From assembly GCA_964369175.1 (NCBI GenBank), contig CAYJEM010000074.1, forward strand, positions 1-7,866: a stretch of 7,866 bases of DNA, written 5' to 3'. The notes under the pieces were generated by a model that had not been told where the DNA came from, did not search any database, and worked only from the letters and a program-made list of their open reading frames with translations. The stretch comes from Tannockella sp964369175 (lineage in GTDB: Bacteria; Bacillota_I; Bacilli_A; Erysipelotrichales; Coprobacillaceae). Below are positions 1 through 5,172 of this stretch, piece after piece. Made by a program: the position numbers and the translations under genes. Within the stretch, counting starts at the first letter, position 1. Each line of letters starts with the position of its first letter.

Positions 1-209
1 AATTCACTTGTAAACGTCATCCAACATTGTTAGATAATGTTATGGTATCAACTGGAGCTAAAGTCATCGGGAATATCACAATTGGTAAGAATTCTATTAT
101 TGGTGCACAAAGTGTTGTATTAAAAGATGTACCAGATGATTGTACTATTGTTGGAATACCAGCGATGATTGTAAAACAGGATGGTGTAAAGATTCATAAA
201 CAGTTGTAG
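1..209 (+). CDS. cysE: Serine O-acetyltransferase, C-terminal end (5' part outside window)
   Basis: Partial gene, open at the left edge. The first complete codon in frame is at 3-5 and the stop is TAG 207-209, so about 68 residues are visible. The enzyme acetylates L-serine with acetyl-CoA to give O-acetylserine, the cysteine precursor, in the cytoplasm. The visible part starts FTCKRHPT, which matches the (D/K)RHPT segment of CysE, whose Arg-His pair lies at the active site in characterised family members. It is followed by left-handed beta-helix hexapeptide turns (VIGNIT, IGKNSI, IGAQSV, VLKDVP) and the typical ending IVGIPAMIV. The catalytic His/Asp of the upstream helix turns is not in view. 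A TTG at 27 is not a real start, because the reading frame and the family homology run upstream to the edge. The next gene begins 16 nt later, so the two are probably co-transcribed. Another hexapeptide acetyltransferase is possible, but RHPT favours CysE. Confidence 0.85.
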   Translation, partial: FTCKRHPTLLDNVMVSTGAKVIGNITIGKNSIIGAQSVVLKDVPDDCTIVGIPAMIVKQDGVKIHKQL

Positions 210-225
210 TAAAGTGAGGAAAAAT

Positions 226-1329
226 ATGGAACGGTTTGAATTGTTAAAAAAATATATTGGATGGATATTAGTTGTTATAATTGGTATTGCATTCTATAAA
301 ATGTTTGATGGAGTGTGGGCGATATTTGACTTTATCACAAGTGTTCTATCAACACTTAGACCTTTGTTTTTAGGTGCGGTGCTTGCATATTTTTTATCAC
401 CACTTGCTGTGATGTTAGAAAAGCAACTAGAAAAAACACCGAAATTAAAAAAACATAGACGGATAATTAGTGTATTAACAGTATTCTTTGGATTATTGGC
501 AATTATTGTCATCTTTTTAATTATTGTATTACCAATTGTAACTAATGCAGTTATTGAATTAACTGCAGTATTACCATCATACTTTGAAAATATTGAGCCA
601 ATCATTCGTCAATATACAAATAATGATACAATAGTTGAATTTATATTAGGTCTTGAAAATTATGTTATTCAATTCTTTGAAGATATTTCAAAAATCGATC
701 CACTACAATATGCACAATCAGCTTTAAGTGCAATTAATGTAGTTATCACAACTATTTTAGGATTTATCTTCTGTCCGTATATTCTTATTGAAAGAGATCG
801 CTTATCTGATTTGTTTGATCGCATTGCATTATTATTTATTAAGTTAAGTACACTACAAACAGTACGTGCTTATACAGATAAGAGTCATGTGATTTTTGGT
901 AAATTTATTTATGGTAAATTTATTGATTCAATAATTATTGGTTTAATTGCTGCAGTAGGTTTCTGGTTACTTGGACTTCCAGTATTTCCGCTACTTGCAT
1001 TTATTATTTTTATCACAAATATCATTCCTTACTTTGGGCCATTTATTGGTGCAGTGCCAGTAATTGGAATTGTACTATTAACGGGTGATGTTATGCTAGC
1101 TTTTTGGACAGGTGTGTTTATCCTAGCGCTGCAACAGTTTGATGGTTTAGTCTTAGGACCAGCAATTCTAGGAGAAAGTGTTGGTATTACACCATTTTGG
1201 ATTATTACCGCAATTACATTGTTTGGTGGTTTGTGGGGATTTGTAGGAATGTTTATTGGAGTACCACTAATTTGTATAATCCGTATTTTATTTAATGATT
1301 ATAGTGCATATCGAAATAAAAAAGAATAA
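226..1329 (+). CDS. AI-2E family transporter (PF01594-type multispanning membrane protein)
   Basis: A 367-residue membrane protein of the AI-2E/PerM/YtvI family. Members have been linked to autoinducer-2 export, Na+/H+ antiport or general efflux, so the substrate cannot be assigned here. It has about eight hydrophobic segments: roughly residues 10-25 and 40-62 at the N-terminus, a long pair near 82-110, one near 170-190, and a dense block from about 230 to 360. The family signature PYFGPFIGAVP lies at residues 268-278, and the usual C-terminal run with LGPAILGESVGI and GLWGFVGMFIGVPL is present. Length is normal for the family. The start is ATG 226, with GAGG at 216-219 placed 6 nt upstream. 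An in-frame GTG at 214 overlaps that ribosome binding site and is unlikely. It sits 16 nt after cysE and probably shares its transcript. A hairpin lies just after the stop. Family assignment is firm and function is open. Confidence 0.9.
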   Translation: MERFELLKKYIGWILVVIIGIAFYKMFDGVWAIFDFITSVLSTLRPLFLGAVLAYFLSPLAVMLEKQLEKTPKLKKHRRIISVLTVFFGLLAIIVIFLIIVLPIVTNAVIELTAVLPSYFENIEPIIRQYTNNDTIVEFILGLENYVIQFFEDISKIDPLQYAQSALSAINVVITTILGFIFCPYILIERDRLSDLFDRIALLFIKLSTLQTVRAYTDKSHVIFGKFIYGKFIDSIIIGLIAAVGFWLLGLPVFPLLAFIIFITNIIPYFGPFIGAVPVIGIVLLTGDVMLAFWTGVFILALQQFDGLVLGPAILGESVGITPFWIITAITLFGGLWGFVGMFIGVPLICIIRILFNDYSAYRNKKE

Positions 1330-1333
1330 ATAT

Positions 1334-1369
1334 ATTGCGAGGTTGAAGGGGAACTAACAATCTCGCAAT
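1334..1369 (+). terminator. Strong hairpin after the AI-2E gene, terminator candidate without a T-run
   Basis: The arms at 1334-1345 and 1358-1369 pair over 12 continuous base pairs (ATTGCGAGGTTG against CAATCTCGCAAT, with one G-U). They enclose a 12-nt purine-rich loop containing AAGGGG. The hairpin begins 4 nt after the AI-2E stop codon, which is where a terminator would sit. The downstream bases (TGCATTATCTT) lack a proper T-run, so intrinsic termination may be weak, or the hairpin may protect the 3' end of the transcript instead. Confidence 0.45.
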
Positions 1370-1378
1370 TGCATTATC

Positions 1379-1408
1379 TTGACCAGTAAAAAGAATTAAT
1401 TATATAAT
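1379..1408 (+). promoter_or_regulatory. Sigma-A-type promoter of the LacI-family gene
   Basis: The -35 TTGACC (1379-1384) is followed after 18 nt by a consensus -10 TATAAT (1403-1408). Transcription would start near 1415, leaving a very short leader in which the ribosome binding site begins almost at once. No copy of the TGTACACGTGAACA operator is visible here, so this sequence gives no sign that the regulator represses itself through that site. Confidence 0.7.
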
Positions 1409-1415
1409 AGAGAAT

Positions 1416-1425
1416 AGGAGGTGAT
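1416..1425 (+). promoter_or_regulatory. Full-consensus ribosome binding site deciding a GTG start
   Basis: AGGAGGTGAT is a complete anti-Shine-Dalgarno match. An in-frame GTG at 1421 lies inside it, so it cannot be the start. The in-frame GTG at 1430 is 8 nt after AGGAGG and gives a protein beginning MATMQDIADKAGVS, the standard LacI-family N-terminus. An ATG at 1428 is out of frame, and the in-frame ATG at 1439 is too far away and would clip the first helix. Confidence 0.8.
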
Positions 1426-1429
1426 TTAT

Positions 1430-2398
1430 GTGGCAACAATGCAAGATATTGCAGATAAAGCTGGTGTATCAAGAATTACAGTTTCTAGGGTATTGAGCGG
1501 GAAGAGTAATGTAAGTGCTAAAAAACGCGAAATAATTGAATACTGGATTAATGAGCTAGACTACCAACCAAATCTCATCGCACAAAGTTTGATATCTTCT
1601 AAAAGTAATACAATTGGGGTAATGGTACCTAATTTACGTAACCCTTATTACATTGAAATTGTTGATGCAATTGAAAAATGTGCAACATTAAAAAGTTATA
1701 ATATTATATTATGTAACTATCGAGAGGATACAAATTTACAAGTAGAAACTTTTAAAGTACTACGTAGTCGTCAAATTGACGGTGTATTAGTTATACCTTT
1801 TCAAGAAGAAAAAGAAGCACTAGTAGAAGCAATTAATAGTATAAAAAAACCATGTATTGCAATTACTAAAAAGTTGCCCAAAATCCCATCAATATCAACC
1901 TCTCACTATGAAGGTGGGAAAATTGTTGGAGAATACTTTAAAAAACACAATCGTAAATCACTTGGTTTTTTTGGACATATTGATTCAAGTAAATATAAAG
2001 GATATAAGGATAGCGGTATTGAACTTAATGATGTTATAAATATTGATGAATCACTTGCAGACTTTGATTATGCATACTATATTTTAAAGAATCACATTGA
2101 GGAACACGGGTTCCAAAGTGATTGTTTATTTGCACACAATGATATTGCAGCACGAGTTGCAATGCAGGTATTATCAGAATATGGTTATAGATGCCCAGAT
2201 GATATTTGGATTGTTGGTTTCGATAATACGTATTTATCATTCGAATTAAAACCAATGCTGTCATCAATTGGACAGCCAACTGCAAAAATTGGCCAAATTG
2301 CAGTAGATAGACTTATTGATTTAATTGAAGGAAATCAAATTGAAGATGAGATAATAACTCTTTTACCAAATCTAATTGTTCGCGATACTTCAGGATAA
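1430..2398 (+). CDS. LacI-family transcriptional regulator, probable regulator of the PTS/GH32 operon
   Basis: A 322-residue sugar-responsive DNA-binding protein. The N-terminal helix-turn-helix is at residues 5-24 (DIADKAGVSRITVSRVLSG, with the TVSRVL recognition helix). The hinge helix is around 48-58, with Leu54 at the position that inserts into the central CpG of the operator in LacI and PurR. A periplasmic-binding-protein-like effector domain runs from about residue 60 (TIGVMVPNLRNPYY) to near the C-terminus, including AHNDIAARVA and WIVGFDN. Around SSKYKGYKDSGIEL the domain looks several residues shorter than usual, and the common Arg before the Gly-Phe/Tyr is Lys, which may reflect an unusual ligand pocket. 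It has its own promoter and uses a GTG start. It is separated from the PTS operon by the oppositely oriented bile salt hydrolase. The two CpG-centred operators at that operon make it the obvious target, but this is inferred. ScrR-type naming is possible but not proven. Confidence 0.9.
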   Translation: MATMQDIADKAGVSRITVSRVLSGKSNVSAKKREIIEYWINELDYQPNLIAQSLISSKSNTIGVMVPNLRNPYYIEIVDAIEKCATLKSYNIILCNYREDTNLQVETFKVLRSRQIDGVLVIPFQEEKEALVEAINSIKKPCIAITKKLPKIPSISTSHYEGGKIVGEYFKKHNRKSLGFFGHIDSSKYKGYKDSGIELNDVINIDESLADFDYAYYILKNHIEEHGFQSDCLFAHNDIAARVAMQVLSEYGYRCPDDIWIVGFDNTYLSFELKPMLSSIGQPTAKIGQIAVDRLIDLIEGNQIEDEIITLLPNLIVRDTSG

Positions 2399-2426
2399 AA
2401 GCAAATAATGTAAATTATTTGCTTTT
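2397..2426. terminator. Bidirectional intrinsic terminator between convergent genes
   Basis: AGCAAATAAT (2400-2409) pairs with ATTATTTGCT (2414-2423) around a GTAA loop. The plus strand continues into a T-run (2423-2427) and the minus strand into TTTT (complement of 2397-2400), so both directions have stem plus U-tract. The structure touches the stop codons of both convergent genes: TAA 2396-2398 on plus, and the complement of 2426-2428 on minus. Confidence 0.85.
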
Positions 2427-3397
2427 TAGTTCTGATTATAAATTTGAATATTGGTATTAAATGGATAACTAAATAATACATTGCTATCAAGGTCTACATT
2501 ATACAAAGAAATTGCAGAAATGGCACTACTATCATATGTACTATAATAGCAGATACCTTTAGTTGCATTATAACAACAAGAATATACTGTAATATCATAT
2601 TTATCTTCATCTAGAACACTTCCACGAACCATTGCTACCGAAAAAAGCATACGAAACATTTGTGCTATGGAAGCCGATTCAGTTTTACTAGCAACAGCGT
2701 TAGATTTTAGAAAACAAGCTTTTACAAACCTAGACTGTGATGAAAAATCCCCTGGAAGGCCTAATGCTCCAAGCCCTAAGCAATATTGATTAAGATCAAC
2801 TTCTGTGGTTAGTGTATTCATTGGACTTTGATTTGAAAGATGCATATAATTATTTAAATTATGCATTTGTATATTGAAAGGTGGATTATTTGTAAGTATA
2901 CCAATTTTATTTTCATAAATATGCATGCCTGTATTTGTACATTCCACAACAAGTGAAGTATTTTTATCAGAAATAATGAAATGTAGAGTTGGAATTGCTA
3001 TACTTGGTAAAAATGGTGTATCAGTTATATTGATAGTTTCTAATAACTTTCTAGCTTCATTTACATTTGAAGCACTGCAAAGTATGTATGGGATAAATTC
3101 AATGACAGATACATTATTTTTGTTTAATGTAGTTTTGTTGTACTTTGCAATATTTGGAAAATTTAGGCCAGCGACATATAGACCTTTTTCATTAATTGCC
3201 TCTGCAAACAGGGGATAATTATTGACAATCATAGCTGTACCCATAATTGAAAAGTGATGATTTAATGGCGATAATTCTTTGAAAGTAAATGGAAAATTTC
3301 TAGGAACAATAGTAATTTTTCTATCAAAATCAAAACTTATATCCATGTTTCTACCAATGTAGAAATCTCCATTGTTCCATGCAATAGATGTACACAT
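2426..3397 (-). CDS. bsh: Bile salt hydrolase (choloylglycine hydrolase, Ntn hydrolase)
   Basis: A 323-residue cytoplasmic enzyme of the choloylglycine hydrolase family, which hydrolyses the amide bond of glycine- or taurine-conjugated bile acids. Removal of Met1 exposes the nucleophile Cys2 (MCTS). The expected active-site set is present: Cys2, Arg16 and Asp19 (GRNMD), Asn79 (GLNFP), Asn170 (LTNNPPF) and Arg223 (SSQSRFVKA). Asn79 favours bile salt hydrolase over penicillin V acylase, which has Tyr at that place in the characterised Lysinibacillus sphaericus enzyme. There is no signal peptide and the length is typical. The substrate loop reads YCLGLGALGLPGDFSS (205-220), most like the Bifidobacterium longum type from memory. 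The ATG has AAAGGAG (complement of 3404-3410) 6 nt upstream. It is transcribed alone, converging on the LacI gene and diverging from the PTS operon. No functional link to the sugar operon is evident beyond a gut lifestyle. Confidence 0.9.
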   Translation of the reverse strand: MCTSIAWNNGDFYIGRNMDISFDFDRKITIVPRNFPFTFKELSPLNHHFSIMGTAMIVNNYPLFAEAINEKGLYVAGLNFPNIAKYNKTTLNKNNVSVIEFIPYILCSASNVNEARKLLETINITDTPFLPSIAIPTLHFIISDKNTSLVVECTNTGMHIYENKIGILTNNPPFNIQMHNLNNYMHLSNQSPMNTLTTEVDLNQYCLGLGALGLPGDFSSQSRFVKACFLKSNAVASKTESASIAQMFRMLFSVAMVRGSVLDEDKYDITVYSCCYNATKGICYYSTYDSSAISAISLYNVDLDSNVLFSYPFNTNIQIYNQN

Positions 3398-3432
3398 AGC
3401 TCTCTCCTTTAAATATATTTATTATATATATA

Positions 3433-3461
3433 ATCATACCACAGAAATGAATAAATATTAA
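3433..3461 (-). promoter_or_regulatory. Extended -10 promoter of the bile salt hydrolase gene
   Basis: Read on the minus strand, TGG precedes TATGAT (complement of 3433-3438) with TG in the extended -10 position. A partial -35, TTAATA (complement of 3456-3461), lies 17 nt upstream. Transcription would start near 3426, giving a leader of about 28 nt before the ATG. Confidence 0.6.
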
Positions 3462-3518
3462 AATTTATGAAAAAATATCAGCGGTATCAATCAAATTTGC
3501 AAGTTCTCTTAATTTTAA

Positions 3519-3537
3519 AAGCTAATGTACATTGCTT
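3519..3537. repeat. Small palindrome with operator-like half-sites
   Basis: AATGTACATT (3524-3533) is a perfect 10-bp palindrome flanked by AAGC and GCTT, with one extra T in the left arm. Its ATGTAC half resembles the outer half of the operators at 3661 and 3713, but it lacks their CACGTG core. It may be a degenerate site or chance in AT-rich DNA. Confidence 0.25.
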
Positions 3538-3558
3538 GAGTTAAGTCTTTCTACATTT

Positions 3559-3595
3559 TTTGATATCAAAGTTTAAAATCAGTGCTTTTTGATAT
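3559..3595. repeat. TTTGATAT repeat cluster
   Basis: TTTGATATCAAA (3559-3570) is a perfect 12-bp palindrome. TTTGATAT recurs at 3588-3595, so ATATCAAA (3563-3570) and TTTGATAT also form an 8-bp inverted repeat across a 17-nt gap. The extended run TTTTTGATAT is repeated directly at 3557-3566 and 3586-3595. The right copy overlaps a consensus -10 element. It could be the binding site of another regulator or an RNA hairpin; the sequence cannot decide. Confidence 0.4.
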
Positions 3596-3598
3596 AAT
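3590..3598 (+). promoter_or_regulatory. Possible upstream extended -10 promoter
   Basis: TGATATAAT has TG, one spacer base, and a consensus TATAAT (3593-3598), which is the extended -10 arrangement that can work without a good -35. No convincing -35 lies 16-18 nt upstream. Transcripts would start near 3605 and pass through the cre-like site and both operators. Confidence 0.4.
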
Positions 3599-3609
3599 AC
3601 AAATATTTT

Positions 3610-3626
3610 TTGTAAGCGATTGACAA
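3610..3626. promoter_or_regulatory. cre-like (CcpA) site overlapping the operon -35
   Basis: TTGTAAGCGATTGACAA matches the CcpA cre core TGNAANCGNW on its left side and has symmetrical ends (TTGT/ACAA). The right-hand CA is shifted by one base relative to the usual 14-bp spacing. It covers the whole -35 hexamer, a position where CcpA would block RNA polymerase and give catabolite repression. A sugar PTS operon in Bacillota is a usual CcpA target. Confidence 0.5.
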
Positions 3627-3648
3627 AGTGGAAATATAGTGATAATGT
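3620..3648 (+). promoter_or_regulatory. Main promoter of the PTS/GH32 operon
   Basis: A perfect -35 TTGACA (3620-3625) is separated by 17 nt from TAATGT (3643-3648), which keeps the three most conserved -10 bases (T, A and last T). It is preceded by TG at 3640-3641 in the extended -10 position. Transcription would start near 3655, 6 nt before the first operator, leaving a leader of about 94 nt. An alternative -10, GATAAT (3641-3646), has only a 15-nt spacer. Confidence 0.7.
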
Positions 3649-3660
3649 ATAAATATAAAA

Positions 3661-3674
3661 TGTACACGTGAACA
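3661..3674. promoter_or_regulatory. LacI-type operator O1
   Basis: TGTACACGTGAACA is a 14-bp near-palindrome (TGTWCACGTGWACA, one mismatched pair, and one further symmetric A/T pair outside) with a central CpG, the hallmark of LacI-family operators. It spans about +7 to +20 from the predicted transcription start, where a bound repressor would block initiation or early elongation. Confidence 0.8.
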
Positions 3675-3683
3675 TATTGCGAC

Positions 3684-3740
3684 GGAGGAGTTAAATTTTT
3701 TTTGAAACAAAATGTACACGTGAACATAATAGAAAGGTGA
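3684..3740 (+). other. Orphan Shine-Dalgarno and possible 12-codon leader ORF
   Basis: GGAGGAG (3684-3690) is a strong ribosome binding site with no annotated gene. Eleven nt later TTG (3702-3704) opens a 12-codon frame, read as MKQNVHVNIIER, that ends at TGA 3738-3740 inside the PTS ribosome binding site. This could be a translationally coupled leader peptide. The long spacing and TTG start argue against it, and a decayed duplicate ribosome binding site is equally likely. Confidence 0.2.
3713..3726. promoter_or_regulatory. LacI-type operator O2
   Basis: An identical copy of O1, centred exactly 52 bp (five turns of B-DNA) downstream, so both sites face the same side of the helix. A T8 tract (3696-3703) lies between them near the midpoint. 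It ends 22 bp before the EIIBC start codon. The pair could support cooperative binding or a small loop plus a transcription roadblock. Confidence 0.8.
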
Positions 3741-3748
3741 GATAAAAT

Positions 3749-5161
3749 ATGAACTATCAAAATGTAGCAAATGAAATCTTAAATTCAGTAGGAGGGAGTC
3801 AAAATATAAAAACAATGACTCATTGTGCAACTAGATTACGTTTAATTGTAGTCAGTCGTGAATTAATCAAAGATGAGGATGTTGAAAATATCGAAGGGGT
3901 AAAAGGTGTGTTTTTCAACTCAGGGCAGTATCAAATTATCTTAGGAACGGGTACAGTAAACAAAGTGTATCAAGAGATGTTAAAAATTGGCGTTAAAGAG
4001 TCTACACCATCAGTACCCAAGGAAGTTGAAGTTGATGACAATATAAATAAATTCAAAAAAATCATTCGTGTACTTGGCGACGTATTTGTACCAATTATAC
4101 CAGTGATTGTTGCTACAGGACTAATGTTAGGGTTAAAAGGCTTATTATTTAATCCGGACTTTTTAGCCTTGTTTGGCGCATCAGTTGATAGTATTCCAGC
4201 AGTGTTAATTACATTGACTAATATTTTAAGTGAAACAACTTTTGCATTTTTACCAGTATTTGTTTGTTGGTCGGCAATTAAAGTATTTGGTGGATCACCA
4301 TCACTTGGTATCTTACTGGGGCTTATCTTAGTTTCACCACATCTACCAAATGCTTATGTAGTAGCAGATCCAAATAGTGGGGTTACTCCTATTATGTTAT
4401 TTGATTTTATTCCGATTGTTGGATATCAAGGAAGTATTATTCCCGCACTTATGACAGGTGCACTAGCAGCAGCATTTGAAAAACGTATTCGTAATGTTGT
4501 TCCAGATTCTATTGATTTAATTGTATCCCCATTTATTACAATGATCGTGATGACAATTATATCATTATTAGTAATTGGCCCTATATTTCATGAATTTGAA
4601 GGTATTTTATTGGCAGGTGCAAGTTTTCTTTTACAACTACCATTAGGAATAGGCGGATTTATTATTGGTTTTTTATGGATGCCAATTGTTGTTACAGGAG
4701 TACACCATGTATTTAATGTATTAGAAATTAGCTTACTGAGTGCTACTGGGTTTAACCCATTTAACGCAATTATTTCAATGGCGGCAATTAGTCAAGGTGC
4801 AGTTGCGCTAGCAATTGGTATTAGAGCACGTAAAAAGCAAGTAAAATCAATTGCAATGCCTTCTGCATTATCTTGTTGGTTAGGGATTTGTGAACCAGCT
4901 ATCTTTGGAGTGAACTTACGTTATATCATTAAACCATTTATCATTGGAAATATTGCAGCAGGAATAGGTGGTATGCTAGCAATGTTAATTGGCTTACAAG
5001 GAACAGCAAATGGAGTTACTGGAATACCAGGTATCTTATTATATATATATGATGGAAATCAGTTACTATTCTATATTGGGCTTTCACTATTTGTCGCAGT
5101 AATAGCGTTTGTTGGTACTTGGAAATTTGGGATTCCTAAAGAAGCCATGGAAATAAAATAA
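3749..5161 (+). CDS. scrA: PTS sugar transporter EIIBC, sucrose-type (glucose superfamily)
   Basis: A 470-residue membrane permease that imports and phosphorylates its sugar at the expense of PEP, giving the 6-phosphate inside the cell. The EIIB domain (about 1-85) carries the phosphorylated Cys26 in MTHCATRLRL. After a short charged linker (about 85-105), the EIIC domain has around ten hydrophobic segments, the VTGVHHVFN motif (His319-His320) and ICEPAIFGVN (Glu382), where sucrose and trehalose permeases usually read ITEPAIFGV. The gene ends without an EIIA domain, so phosphate must come from an EIIA encoded elsewhere. The ATG has AAAGGTGAG 7 nt upstream. It is first in the operon, directly behind two operators and a cre-like site. 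The following GH32 gene supports a beta-fructoside such as sucrose as substrate, although the trehalose and beta-glucoside branches are close relatives and an allosyl-fructoside is conceivable. Confidence 0.88.
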   Translation: MNYQNVANEILNSVGGSQNIKTMTHCATRLRLIVVSRELIKDEDVENIEGVKGVFFNSGQYQIILGTGTVNKVYQEMLKIGVKESTPSVPKEVEVDDNINKFKKIIRVLGDVFVPIIPVIVATGLMLGLKGLLFNPDFLALFGASVDSIPAVLITLTNILSETTFAFLPVFVCWSAIKVFGGSPSLGILLGLILVSPHLPNAYVVADPNSGVTPIMLFDFIPIVGYQGSIIPALMTGALAAAFEKRIRNVVPDSIDLIVSPFITMIVMTIISLLVIGPIFHEFEGILLAGASFLLQLPLGIGGFIIGFLWMPIVVTGVHHVFNVLEISLLSATGFNPFNAIISMAAISQGAVALAIGIRARKKQVKSIAMPSALSCWLGICEPAIFGVNLRYIIKPFIIGNIAAGIGGMLAMLIGLQGTANGVTGIPGILLYIYDGNQLLFYIGLSLFVAVIAFVGTWKFGIPKEAMEIK

Positions 5162-5172
5162 AGGTGACTATT

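Larger units (their letters stand above)
3657..3728 (+). repeat. Two exact 20-bp direct repeats at 52-bp spacing
   Basis: The 20 bp at 3657-3676 and 3709-3728 are identical: AAAA, the 14-bp operator, then TA. At the same 52-bp offset, the purine-rich GGAGGAG (3684-3690) roughly matches the PTS ribosome binding site (from 3733), which suggests an old tandem duplication of operator plus ribosome binding site. Beyond the 20 bp, similarity is only about half, so the duplication idea is tentative. Confidence 0.85.
3398..3748. other. Divergent regulatory intergenic region (351 bp)
   Basis: This region separates the minus-strand bile salt hydrolase from the plus-strand PTS operon and holds no protein gene that I can support. 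From left to right it contains the hydrolase ribosome binding site and promoter (3404-3461), a stretch with only a small palindrome (3462-3555), a TTTGATAT repeat cluster (3559-3595) overlapping a possible extended -10, a cre-like site on the main -35 element, the main promoter, two operators, and the PTS ribosome binding site AAAGGTGAG (3733-3741) 7 nt before the start codon. No riboswitch, T-box or RAT antiterminator fold was recognised. Confidence 0.75.

Noticed and set aside
294..605. Minus-strand open frame of 103 codons inside the AI-2E gene
   Set aside because: It is a shadow of a clear membrane protein gene, with no ribosome binding site seen.
2925..3218. Plus-strand open frame of 97 codons inside the bile salt hydrolase gene
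   Set aside because: It is antisense to a well-supported enzyme with all catalytic residues, and its translation shows no family features.
3391..3398. ATGTACAC-like operator half-site beside the bile salt hydrolase start codon
   Set aside because: Only one half is present and it is produced by the codons for Met-Cys-Thr; the CpG core and second half are absent.
3661..3703. Operator palindrome plus T8 tract as a possible attenuator
   Set aside because: The palindrome has almost no loop, is a poor RNA stem, and lies about 20 nt from the T-run.
3566..3830. Minus-strand open frames across the operon promoter
   Set aside because: They cover the promoter, operators and the start of EIIBC, show low-complexity composition, and lack ribosome binding sites or recognisable domains.
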